A DNA stretch of 64,000 nucleotides from an alpha proteobacterium SCGC AAA536-G10 (GTDB lineage Bacteria > Pseudomonadota > Alphaproteobacteria > Puniceispirillales > Marisalimonadaceae): positions 1 to 64,000 of the forward strand of contig ARQU01000009.1 of assembly GCA_000384615.1 (NCBI GenBank), written 5' to 3'. This document shows positions 1-8,513 of the stretch, piece by piece. How positions within the stretch are numbered: the first letter of the stretch is position 1; the number at the start of each line of letters is the position of its first letter. The notes below the pieces were generated by a model that ran no database searches, was not told the origin of the DNA, and saw only the letters and a program-made list of their open reading frames with translations. The translations under genes were made by a program, and so were the position numbers.

Positions 1-2423
1 CCCCAGGTCTTCTTATTACTGCAACTGCGCTTCTCAAAAAAAAACCCAAACCAAGCAAAACAGAAGTTGAAGATGCTTTATCAGGAGTTTTATGTAGATG
101 TACTGGATACCAAAAAATAATCAACGCCGTTATGCACGTTAAGGCTGAAGAAAATGAAAATTATTTTTATGAAAAATCTGTAGGCAATAGGATTCCAAGA
201 ATTGATGGTCTAAAAAAAGTATTAGGCACAGAAATTTTTGGAGCTGATTATTGGCCAAAAGACTCGCTATTAATTAAGATTATTAGATCACCTTACCATA
301 GAGCAAAGTTTGAGTTTGGTGATTTAAATAAATGGAAAAAACAAAATTATGGCCTGGAAATTATACTTACATCAAAAGATATTCCTGGAGAAAATAAATT
401 TGGGGTAATCCCAAACTTTGCTGATCAACCGGCTTTGGCAATTTCAGAGGCAAAATTTAAAGGAGAAGCAATCGCTATAATTGCCGGTGATTATAACTCT
501 ATCAGTCAATTAGATATAAGTTCTTTTCCTGTTTACTGGAAACCCTCACAGGAGAGCCTTACAATTTCTTCTTCGAAAGAAAAAAATATAGCAAACATTC
601 ATTCTGAAAGAAAAGATAATGTACTAACTGTTGGAAAAGTTATCTCAGGAGAACCAAATCTTGTATTAGAAAATTTTGATTTTCAAGTTTCAGGCTCTTT
701 AAAAACTTCTTACGTTGAACACGCATACATTGAACCAGAAGCTGGAGCTAGCTGGATGGATGGGAACACACTCGTAATTCAAGCTTGTACTCAAGCTCCA
801 ATTATGGACAGAGACGACACTGCTAATATTCTTGGTTTAGAAAAAGAACAAGTAAGAATAATACCTGCAACGGCTGGTGGTGGTTTTGGTTCAAAATTAG
901 ATGTTTCAATTCAACCATTATTAGGGTTGGTAACTTTAAAAACTGATAAGCCATGTAGGATTGCTTACACAAGGAATGAATCCATGATGTCAACGACTAA
1001 AAGACATCCAGCTGACATGAATGCTCTAATTTCAGCAAATAAAGATGGTAAAATTGTAGGAATGATTTTTGATGGAGATTTCAATACGGGGGCCTATGCA
1101 AGTTGGGGTCCTACAGTTGCCACAAGAGTTCCTATACATGCAAGTGGCCCTTATTACACACCAAATTATAAAGCTTCAGGTAACGCATTATACAGTAATG
1201 GCCCAATATCAGGTGCATTCAGGGGGTTTGGTGTTCCTCAAGCAGCAGCTCTTCAAGAAACACTTTACGACCAATTAGCTGACATTTGTAATATTGATCA
1301 GTTAGAATTTAGAAAAATTAATGCCCTTCAAGATGGTCAAAAAACTGTGTGTGGTCAGCAACTTCATGGGGTTGGTATATTAGAATGTTTAGACGCTCTT
1401 TCTCAAAAGTGGAAAGAAAGTCTGAATAAAACTAAAAATTTTAATAAATCTTCTGATGTTATTAAAAAAGGTGTTGGATTAGGCTCTTGTTGGTATGGTT
1501 GCGGCAACACAGCTTTGCCAAATCCATCAACTATTAAGATTGGGATAGATAATATTGGCAGGCTTTTCCTTCATCAAGGTGCTACTGATATTGGTCAAGG
1601 TTCAAATACTGTAATAACCCAAATTTGTGCAGATGCATTAGGTGTTCCAATTAACGTATTTAAATTAATAGGACCTGATACACATTTAACTCCAGATTGT
1701 GGAAAAACGTCTGCTTCTAGACAAACGTATATTTCAGGAAAAGCAGCTGAATTAGCAGGAACAAGCCTAAGAAAAAAAATTTTAAGATTAAGTAATATGG
1801 GTTCGGATGCCGTAATTGAATTTATAGATAAATCTGTCGTCGTTAAACATAAAGATAAAAAACAAGTTTTAAACCTTAATGAAATGGATAAGAACAAAGA
1901 CGGTTATGTTTTGTCAGCAATTGAAACATATGACCCTCCCACTATCCCATTAGACGATAACGGACAAGGTAAACCTTATGCTGTATATGGATACGGTGTC
2001 CAAATGGCCGAGATTGAGGTTAATAAAGAGCTTGGAACTATCAAAATAGAAAAAATTATAGCTGTTCACGATTTAGGTAAAGTAGTTAATCCACTTTTAG
2101 CAGAGGGACAAATTGAAGGAGGCGTTGCACAAGGTTTAGGTTTAGCTTTAATGGAAGAATATATTCCAGATAGAACAGAAAATTTACACGACTATCTAAT
2201 ACCTACTATTGGTGACATGCCTGAAATTGAAAGTATTTTTATAGAAAAAACTGATCCCGAAGGTCCTATGGGTGCTAAAGGATTGGGGGAGCATGTTTTA
2301 ATACCTACTACTCCAGCAATTCTAAATGCCCTTAGAAATTGCACTGGTGCAATAATAAAAAAACTCCCAGCACTTCCACATAGAGTACTAGAGGCTATTT
2401 CGGAGGCTGAAATTGAAACCTGA
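1..2423 (+). CDS. Fused 2Fe-2S / molybdopterin hydroxylase, nicotinate-dehydrogenase-like (5' end outside window)
   Basis: Xanthine-dehydrogenase-family hydroxylase that would add a hydroxyl group to an N-heteroaromatic or similar ring using water. The reading frame is open from base 3. Bases 90-110 encode LCRCTGY, the last two Cys of the second 2Fe-2S cluster, and the same frame runs without a stop into the molybdopterin domain (start of that domain near base 180). An ATG at 132 exists, but it follows the CRCTGY motif directly in frame, so it is internal to a fusion. Molybdopterin-domain motifs include GGGFGSK (about base 880) and GAKGLGE at 2271-2291, whose last Glu is the family catalytic base. 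No FAD subunit is visible in this window. The following 6-hydroxynicotinate-reductase-like gene suggests nicotinate as substrate; that is inference from context. Confidence 0.8.
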   Translation, partial: PGLLITATALLKKKPKPSKTEVEDALSGVLCRCTGYQKIINAVMHVKAEENENYFYEKSVGNRIPRIDGLKKVLGTEIFGADYWPKDSLLIKIIRSPYHRAKFEFGDLNKWKKQNYGLEIILTSKDIPGENKFGVIPNFADQPALAISEAKFKGEAIAIIAGDYNSISQLDISSFPVYWKPSQESLTISSSKEKNIANIHSERKDNVLTVGKVISGEPNLVLENFDFQVSGSLKTSYVEHAYIEPEAGASWMDGNTLVIQACTQAPIMDRDDTANILGLEKEQVRIIPATAGGGFGSKLDVSIQPLLGLVTLKTDKPCRIAYTRNESMMSTTKRHPADMNALISANKDGKIVGMIFDGDFNTGAYASWGPTVATRVPIHASGPYYTPNYKASGNALYSNGPISGAFRGFGVPQAAALQETLYDQLADICNIDQLEFRKINALQDGQKTVCGQQLHGVGILECLDALSQKWKESLNKTKNFNKSSDVIKKGVGLGSCWYGCGNTALPNPSTIKIGIDNIGRLFLHQGATDIGQGSNTVITQICADALGVPINVFKLIGPDTHLTPDCGKTSASRQTYISGKAAELAGTSLRKKILRLSNMGSDAVIEFIDKSVVVKHKDKKQVLNLNEMDKNKDGYVLSAIETYDPPTIPLDDNGQGKPYAVYGYGVQMAEIEVNKELGTIKIEKIIAVHDLGKVVNPLLAEGQIEGGVAQGLGLALMEEYIPDRTENLHDYLIPTIGDMPEIESIFIEKTDPEGPMGAKGLGEHVLIPTTPAILNALRNCTGAIIKKLPALPHRVLEAISEAEIET

Positions 2424-3831
2424 AAAAATTAGGTGTGATGCGTGTCCAATATTATGCTTTATTGCAGATGGCAAATCAGGTGCCTGCGATAGATATGCAA
2501 ACAAAGACGGTAAGATTATAAGGCTGGATCCCCTAATAATTTTAAATAATAAAATTGAAAAAGGAGAAAAAGTTAAACCTTTTTTAAAAGCAGATTGGAA
2601 TGGAGAAACAACTCAAGAAGATGATACATTTATTACAGCAATTGGTTCAGGTACCACCTACCCTGATTATAAACCTGCCCCCTTTATTTTCAGTAGCAAA
2701 GTAGAAGGTGCTGATTTTGTAACTGTCGTTACTGAAGCTATTTTTTCATACTGTGGAGTAAAGGTTAAAATTGATACTGATAGGCATCTGGGGTCTGAAA
2801 GGTCAATAGTTAGGTATAAAGGTGAAGCAATAGGTCATGTTATGACAAGTGAATATGGATCACAAATGCTATCTCTGGGTGGAGTTGACCATTTAACTGG
2901 TGGATCAAAATTAGAAGGCCGTTTTACTTGCAATGCTCTAATGCAACTGTGTAACAAAGAGGCTGTCGAATTGTCTATTGATGAAGGTCTTAGTATAATT
3001 GTTCAAGCAGGAAAATCACCAATAATTGAAGGTGTAAAAGAAAATAAAATGAGAGTTGGATGCGGATCAGCTACTATTGGAATGTTTGCTTCACAATGGA
3101 TAGACCTTGTAGACGAAGTTGTTGTTGTCGATGACCATATTACTGGTGTTGTATCTGAGCATCAAGCTGGCAAAGTTTTAAACTGGAAAAGTACTGGGAT
3201 TTCAATTAAAGGAAGAAGATCTACACCTGGAAGATATTTTCAAGTTGCAAATCCAGGAACTGGTTGGGGTGGAACCGACATAGATGATCCATTAACAATA
3301 TTAGGAGACTGGAATGAAAAAAAAGGTGCTTTTCCTGGTCTTACAATTTTAATGGTTTCAACAACTGGTGAACATTTTGCTTACTATCAGTTAGATAAAA
3401 ATTTAAAGCCACAGAAAAAAACAATTCCTAAAAATCTAAAACCTAGTGTTAAGTTGATTGAAGAAAATTGTGAGCCTGCTCTCTGTACTGTGATGTTTGT
3501 TGGTGGAGCTGGTGGTTCATTGCGATCAGGAGTAACAAAAAACCCCATTAAACTTACAAAATCAGTCAAAAATAAAACAACAAATATAACTTGTGGAGGA
3601 GCAAAACCATATATTTGGCCTGGTGGAGGAATTACTTTAATGGTTGATGTTTTTGATATGCCCGACAATTCATTTGGATATGTACCTACCCCCGCCATTG
3701 TTGCTCCGTTGGAATTTACAATTGATAAAAATCAATATAAATCGATTGGAGGACATTCAGATAATATTAGGTCAAAAAAAGATGTAATAGAACAAGGTGG
3801 TGAATATGGTTCAAAAAAATCATTTTTGTAA
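2413..3831 (+). CDS. 6-hydroxynicotinate reductase-like iron-sulfur protein
   Basis: 472 residues. I recognise it as like 6-hydroxynicotinate reductase (Hnr), which reduces 6-hydroxynicotinate to 1,4,5,6-tetrahydro-6-oxonicotinate in the reductive nicotinate route. The N-terminus has C8, C11, C15 and C25 in a C-x2-C-x3-C-x9-C pattern, suitable for a 4Fe-4S cluster. Gly-rich stretches follow in the middle and C-terminal parts. The start is TTG at 2413, supported by CGGAGG at 2401-2406. The gene overlaps the end of the upstream hydroxylase by 11 bases, so the two are probably translationally coupled. The family assignment is from memory of the N-terminal Cys pattern and neighbours, so substrate is not certain. 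Confidence 0.6.
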   Translation: MKPEKIRCDACPILCFIADGKSGACDRYANKDGKIIRLDPLIILNNKIEKGEKVKPFLKADWNGETTQEDDTFITAIGSGTTYPDYKPAPFIFSSKVEGADFVTVVTEAIFSYCGVKVKIDTDRHLGSERSIVRYKGEAIGHVMTSEYGSQMLSLGGVDHLTGGSKLEGRFTCNALMQLCNKEAVELSIDEGLSIIVQAGKSPIIEGVKENKMRVGCGSATIGMFASQWIDLVDEVVVVDDHITGVVSEHQAGKVLNWKSTGISIKGRRSTPGRYFQVANPGTGWGGTDIDDPLTILGDWNEKKGAFPGLTILMVSTTGEHFAYYQLDKNLKPQKKTIPKNLKPSVKLIEENCEPALCTVMFVGGAGGSLRSGVTKNPIKLTKSVKNKTTNITCGGAKPYIWPGGGITLMVDVFDMPDNSFGYVPTPAIVAPLEFTIDKNQYKSIGGHSDNIRSKKDVIEQGGEYGSKKSFL

Positions 3832-3843
3832 TAAAGTTAATCA

Positions 3844-4698
3844 ATGTTAATTAAAGAAGAAGATAATAGGTTATTTCTTCAACACGGTCCTACAAATATA
3901 GTTATTGAAGCTATAGGAATTGATAAAAATTTAGCTTATCTGAATGCTAAGAATTATTTTGAAACACTTTTAGAAGAACTTGTATTAGACCTGACTTTAT
4001 TGAAAAAAGAAGTAGCTCTTAACAGAAAGTTTAATAATAGGATTTCTCAAAGCATGCAAGATGCTGCAGAACGATTCATACCCTCTTATATAACACCTAT
4101 GGCCGCTGTCGCTGGTTCAATTGCAGATAATATTCTAAAAGTTCTAATTGACGACACACATCTAGAAAAAGCATATGTTAACAATGGTGGGGATATATCA
4201 TTTTATTTAAATGAAAACCAAACAATGAAAGGTAGTTTAGCTGCTATTCCAAATATGATAACAGAAATAAAATATAAAAATTCTTCAAGAGGTATCGCTA
4301 CATCTGGATGGAGAGGGAAAAGTTTTTCAAGAGGCATCGCTGATTCAGTAACAGTATTAGCAAACAATGCTGCTATCGCAGACGCAGCCGCAACAATGAT
4401 AGGTAACGCGGTTGACATATATGATCATCCAAATATAAAAAAAAAACCCGCTAATTTTATTTATGAAGATAGTGATTTAAACAATTTGCCAGTTACAATC
4501 GAAGTTGGAAAATTAACAAAAATTGAAATAAAAGAGGCTCTTAAAAATGGCTACCAAACAGCAATAGAATATGTTCAAAAAGATTTAATTAATACAGCAT
4601 TAATACAATTGTCAGATTGTTTTTGTATTGTACAAAAAAACTCAACTGATTTAAATATTATGAATGAATCAAGTTTAAAACAAATTAGTTTTAACTAA
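3844..4698 (+). CDS. UPF0280 family protein (ApbE-related fold)
   Basis: 284 residues, ATG start 12 bases after the reductase. Conserved stretches typical of UPF0280 are present: an N-terminal HGPTNIVIEA, a central FIPSYITPMAAVAG, VNNGGDIS, and RGIATSGWRG followed by ADAAATMIGNAV. The family is distantly similar to the flavin transferase ApbE. Its biochemical role is not established. It commonly sits beside 6-hydroxynicotinate-reductase-like genes, as here, so a role in maturation of, or in the same pathway as, the upstream reductase is a reasonable inference. No signal peptide is seen, so a cytoplasmic location is likely. Confidence 0.7.
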   Translation: MLIKEEDNRLFLQHGPTNIVIEAIGIDKNLAYLNAKNYFETLLEELVLDLTLLKKEVALNRKFNNRISQSMQDAAERFIPSYITPMAAVAGSIADNILKVLIDDTHLEKAYVNNGGDISFYLNENQTMKGSLAAIPNMITEIKYKNSSRGIATSGWRGKSFSRGIADSVTVLANNAAIADAAATMIGNAVDIYDHPNIKKKPANFIYEDSDLNNLPVTIEVGKLTKIEIKEALKNGYQTAIEYVQKDLINTALIQLSDCFCIVQKNSTDLNIMNESSLKQISFN

Positions 4699-4701
4699 AA
4701 A

Positions 4702-6033
4702 TTGAGTAAATTAAATATGAATTTAGTCAAAAATTTTTATAGAGATATTACTAAAGAAAATATTACTAACGGCTTCGTTGCATTTCTTTTTGCAGTTACT
4801 GGTCCAGTTGCAATAATGCTTCTTGTAGGCACTAAGACTAATCTAACAAATCAGGAACTTTCCAGTTGGTTGTTTGGAGCATTTGCAATTAATAGCGTAA
4901 TAAGTATTTTTTTTTCTTTTTGGTATAAACAACCATTGGTCTTTATGTGGAGTATACCAGGAATAATATTAATTGGTTCATCAATAGAAAATTATTCTTT
5001 TAACGAAATTGTTGGCACTTATATCTTGACCGGTATTTTTTTAACATTTCTTGGATTAACTAACATTTTAACTTGGATAAACAAGAAAATACCAATTGAA
5101 ATAGTTATGGGAATGGTTGCTGCTATTTTTCTTCAATTTAGTTTAAACTGGTTATATTCTTTAAAAGAAACGCCCATATTATCAGGCTCAATGACAATTA
5201 CTTATTTTATCATTTATGCAATTCCCTTATTACAAAGAATAATCCCTCCCCTACTTGGCTCTCTAGTTGTAGGGATTATTATAATTTTTAATTCTAACCA
5301 ACCTGAAGTTTTTAATAACCTGAACTTAAGCCCTATAATCCCAACAATTTTTTTTCCTGAATTTAATTTAAAAGCTAATATTGAACTAGTTATCCCATTA
5401 GCAATAACAGTATTATTCATTCAAAATGGTCAAGGATTGGCAATTCTTAAATCTGCTGGGCATAAAACTTATATCAAACCATATACAGTTGCATGTGGTA
5501 TTGGCTCAATAATAAATTCTTTTTTTGGTACAGTCTCATCTTGCTTAACTGGTCCTGTGACAGGTATTATAGTTTCTGACGATGATAATAAAAATAATGT
5601 TAAGGTTGCTGATGCAAATAAATTAATTGGGAAAGAAAGAGTTCAACTTTTAATTGAAAAACACGGTAAAGAAAACTTTATAGAAGGTATTAAAGAATTT
5701 AAAAAAAAATCAGCAATTAATGGACAATATACTAGTGGAATTATATTTGCTATTCTTTGTATTGCCTTTGGAACATTTTCTCCTTTCTTTACAGGCTTTA
5801 TTTCATCTTGTCCTCCAGGTTTTATAGCTTCTTTAGGAGGAATTGCATTATTAATAGTATTAAAAAACACTTTTATTTCTGCTTTTTCAGGAAGCTTTTC
5901 ATTTGGAGCATTAGTGTCCTTTCTTATCACAATGTCAGACTTGACTATTCTAAATGTTGGATCTCCTTTTTGGGGGTTAGTAGGTGGTTTTTTAATCTGT
6001 AAAATCTATGAAAAAAAAGAAAAGAGATTATAA
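4702..6033 (+). CDS. BenE-type benzoate/aromatic acid permease
   Basis: 443 residues, mostly hydrophobic with about eleven or twelve predicted membrane segments. The pattern matches the BenE (benzoate:H+ symporter) family, including NGQGLAILKSAGH near residue 245, equivalent to the conserved NIPGFAVLxxxGY of the family. A charged stretch of about 50 residues (roughly 300-350, rich in Asp, Asn, Lys and Glu) interrupts the hydrophobic pattern and looks like an enlarged soluble loop. The start is TTG at 4702, three bases after the upstream stop; an ATG at 4717 is an alternative, and neither has a strong ribosome binding site. Position at the end of the nicotinate-like operon suggests uptake of that ring acid. 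Confidence 0.7.
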   Translation: MSKLNMNLVKNFYRDITKENITNGFVAFLFAVTGPVAIMLLVGTKTNLTNQELSSWLFGAFAINSVISIFFSFWYKQPLVFMWSIPGIILIGSSIENYSFNEIVGTYILTGIFLTFLGLTNILTWINKKIPIEIVMGMVAAIFLQFSLNWLYSLKETPILSGSMTITYFIIYAIPLLQRIIPPLLGSLVVGIIIIFNSNQPEVFNNLNLSPIIPTIFFPEFNLKANIELVIPLAITVLFIQNGQGLAILKSAGHKTYIKPYTVACGIGSIINSFFGTVSSCLTGPVTGIIVSDDDNKNNVKVADANKLIGKERVQLLIEKHGKENFIEGIKEFKKKSAINGQYTSGIIFAILCIAFGTFSPFFTGFISSCPPGFIASLGGIALLIVLKNTFISAFSGSFSFGALVSFLITMSDLTILNVGSPFWGLVGGFLICKIYEKKEKRL

Positions 6034-6195
6034 TTGCTTTCTAAATAAACAATACTTAATGTGTTAATTGATATTAGAAAATATAACTTGATTTAACAAT
6101 ATTGCTGTGTTCAATTTTACCTATTTACTTTGGGGAAATATTAGATTGATATTTATTTATCCATTTTTTTTGGAAATGACCCATTGATAAATTTT

Positions 6196-6210
6196 AGTTT
6201 AGATTAAACT
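6196..6210. promoter_or_regulatory. Inverted repeat upstream of the LIV transporter operon
   Basis: Two perfect 6-base arms, AGTTTA and TAAACT, are separated by GAT, 29 bases before the ATG of the solute-binding protein. The 205-base gap 6034-6238 otherwise holds AT-rich sequence and a strong ribosome binding site GGGAGG at 6228-6233. A dyad in this place could be an operator. In DNA this AT-rich it could also be chance. Confidence 0.3.
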
Positions 6211-6238
6211 GTTATATTTTTTTTGATGGGAGGTATTT

Positions 6239-7555
6239 ATGAAAATCAAAATATTTAACAAAACCACTAAGATAGCATCAGCATCAATGCTTGTGGCTTC
6301 TTGCTTGTTTGCAGGAGCAGCTATGGCCAAAGATTCTGTTAAAGTTGGTGTTGTCTCTTTTTTAACTGGACCCGCAGCTGGTGTTTTTGGTGTTCCTGCA
6401 AAACAAGGTGCACAAATTGTTATTGACGCAATTAATAACGGAACAATGCCAGCACCTTATAATACTCAAGGATTTGCAGGGGCTAAAATGAACCCTGTTT
6501 TCAGTGATGAATCTGGAGGTGGTACTAAACAAGTTGGTCTATTTAGAGATTTTGTAGAAAAGCAAAAAGTAGATGCAATGATTGGCTATATTTCTTCTGG
6601 AAACTGTATGGCAATCGGCCCTATTGCTGATGAATTAAAAATGTTAACAGTATTCTCAACATGTGGAACTCCAAGACTATATGAAGAAAAATTAAGAAGT
6701 CATGTTTTTAGAACTCAAGCAAATGCTGTTGGTGACAGTTTAGCTGCAGCTAGATACATAGTTGACATGTACCCAAATGAAAAAAATTATACTGGTATTA
6801 ATCAGAACTACGCTTGGGGACAAGATTCATACAAGTTTTTTGAATTAGGTATGAAACAAATGTCGCCAGATAGTAAAGGATCAGACAAGCCTCAATTTCC
6901 AAAACTTTTTGTTGGTCAATATGGTACTGAAATTTCTGCATTATCACTTGATAAAGCAAAAGTTGTTCACTCAAGTTTCTGGAATGGAGATATAGAAGCT
7001 TTTACATTGCAAGCTATGGTTAGAGGTTTTTTCCAAAAGAAAATCTTTGTGTCATCAGTTGGTGGTTCTGCTGTTGACGCCCTAGGTAAAAAATTTCCTG
7101 ATGGTATTGTAATGGGAACACGAGGTAATGTTGGACTTCTAGCTAGAGATAACAAAGACTCTCTAAACTTGTGGTTCATTGGTGAATACAAGAAAAGATT
7201 TAACGCACTTCCTTTAGGTCCATCATACCAATATGCTAGATCAATATTAGCTTATAAATTTGCTATGGACAAAGCTATGAAAAAAGCAGGCAAGTTTCCT
7301 ACACAAGATCAAGTGATTGCTGCTATGAAGAATATAAAATTTAAATCTTTTACAGAGACAATTTCTATGGCTAGAGGTGGCGGTCATCAAGCAGTTCACT
7401 CTGTCGGCTATGGACTTACTAAATATAACAAGAAAGGTAAAACACCTGGAGCTGAAAAAGTAAAAATGTATGGTCCTGAGTGTATTTATCCTCCTGCAGG
7501 AACTAAATCCGAAGACTGGATAAATGCTGGAATGCCTGGAGCAAAGTGTAATTAA
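6239..7555 (+). CDS. LIV-type ABC transporter solute-binding protein
   Basis: 438 residues. An N-terminal signal peptide with a hydrophobic core ends in AAMA-K near residue 30, so the protein is periplasmic. The mature part has the periplasmic-binding-protein fold of the branched-chain amino acid type (KVGVVSFLTGPAAGVFG near the mature N-terminus, Cys pairs such as SGNC and STCG). In this family members linked to aromatic catabolism bind benzoate-like or ring acids as often as amino acids. It is the first gene of a five-gene importer and is followed by a terminator hairpin, which would give it more transcript than the membrane and ATPase genes. The start is ATG with GGGAGG eight to eleven bases upstream. 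Confidence 0.85.
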   Translation: MKIKIFNKTTKIASASMLVASCLFAGAAMAKDSVKVGVVSFLTGPAAGVFGVPAKQGAQIVIDAINNGTMPAPYNTQGFAGAKMNPVFSDESGGGTKQVGLFRDFVEKQKVDAMIGYISSGNCMAIGPIADELKMLTVFSTCGTPRLYEEKLRSHVFRTQANAVGDSLAAARYIVDMYPNEKNYTGINQNYAWGQDSYKFFELGMKQMSPDSKGSDKPQFPKLFVGQYGTEISALSLDKAKVVHSSFWNGDIEAFTLQAMVRGFFQKKIFVSSVGGSAVDALGKKFPDGIVMGTRGNVGLLARDNKDSLNLWFIGEYKKRFNALPLGPSYQYARSILAYKFAMDKAMKKAGKFPTQDQVIAAMKNIKFKSFTETISMARGGGHQAVHSVGYGLTKYNKKGKTPGAEKVKMYGPECIYPPAGTKSEDWINAGMPGAKCN

Positions 7556-7562
7556 ATTTTAT

Positions 7563-7595
7563 AAAAAAGGATGCTAATTTAAGCATCCTTTTTTA
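7563..7595 (+). terminator. Rho-independent terminator inside the transporter operon
   Basis: AAAAAAGGATGCT, loop AATTTA, then AGCATCCTTTTTT forms a perfect stem with a U-run. It lies between the binding-protein gene and the first permease gene. It most likely acts as a partial terminator that lowers expression of the downstream membrane components, as is common in ABC importer operons. Confidence 0.85.
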
Positions 7596-7616
7596 TTGCC
7601 ATTTTGGAGTTTTAAA

Positions 7617-8513
7617 ATGCAATTTTGGGCAACCGTTTTATTAGATGGTCTAACCTATGCCTCATACCTTTTTATAGTGAGCTTAGGCCTTACTATTATT
7701 TTTGGAGTAATGAAAATCTTAAATGTTGCTCACGGAAGTTTTTATGCGTGGGGGGCATACACAGCAGCTTTTGCTATTGGATTTATTACAGACAATGAAC
7801 TATCAGAGGCTCTTTTCTTACCAGCCATTTTAATTTCCGCGATTTTAGTTGGTGTAGTTCTAGGATACGTAATTGAAAGATTTATACTTCGAAAAATGTA
7901 TAATCAGGATATACATCTAATAGTCTTAGCAACATTTGGTGTTTTTTTAATTTTTGAAGATTTAATTATTATTACTTTTGGAGTTGATCCTTATCTTCCC
8001 TACCAACCTGCAATGATGCTTGGTTGGGTTGACATTGTCGGATTAAACAGAGGTGTTTATCAACTTACTCTTATACTTCTTGCTTCAATAGTTGCATTTG
8101 CATGTTGGTATGGTCTGACAAAAACAAAATGGGGGAAGCTTCTTCAATCAGTTATATATGACAGAGAAATAAGCGTGGCAATGGGTATTGATGTAACTAA
8201 AGTATATGTTGTTACTTTCATTGGTGGTGCTATTTTAGGTGCTTTAGGAGGTGCTTATGTAGCTCCAACAACATCTGTATCTCCTGGCTTTGCTATTGAT
8301 CTAGTAGTCTTAAGCTTTGCGGTGGTAGTTATCGGAGGCATGGGGTCTATTCCAGGTGCTCTAATAGGTTCTTTAATTGTTGGTATATTAAGAGCTTTTG
8401 CAGTTCATCAAGCTCCTATTTTAGAACTTTTTGTTGTTTTTGCTGTTATGGCGATTGTTTTAATTATTCGTCCAGAGGGATTGTTTGCACCACCAAAACC
8501 AAGGAAAATTTAA
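7617..8513 (+). CDS. LIV-type ABC transporter permease (LivH-like)
   Basis: 298 residues from the ATG at 7617, chosen because GGAG at 7606-7609 lies seven bases upstream; a TTG at 7596 would start inside the terminator trailer. It has about eight hydrophobic segments and the family features GLTIIFGVMKILNVAHGSFY near the N-terminus and VVIGGMGSIPGALIGSLIVG in the C-terminal half, with RPEGLF at the end. It forms the inner-membrane channel with the next gene, whose ATG overlaps this stop by one base. Confidence 0.87.
   Translation: MQFWATVLLDGLTYASYLFIVSLGLTIIFGVMKILNVAHGSFYAWGAYTAAFAIGFITDNELSEALFLPAILISAILVGVVLGYVIERFILRKMYNQDIHLIVLATFGVFLIFEDLIIITFGVDPYLPYQPAMMLGWVDIVGLNRGVYQLTLILLASIVAFACWYGLTKTKWGKLLQSVIYDREISVAMGIDVTKVYVVTFIGGAILGALGGAYVAPTTSVSPGFAIDLVVLSFAVVVIGGMGSIPGALIGSLIVGILRAFAVHQAPILELFVVFAVMAIVLIIRPEGLFAPPKPRKI

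Noticed and set aside
132..134. ATG at 132 as the start of the first molybdopterin gene
   Set aside because: The frame continues upstream through CRCTGY of a 2Fe-2S domain to the window edge, so this Met is internal.
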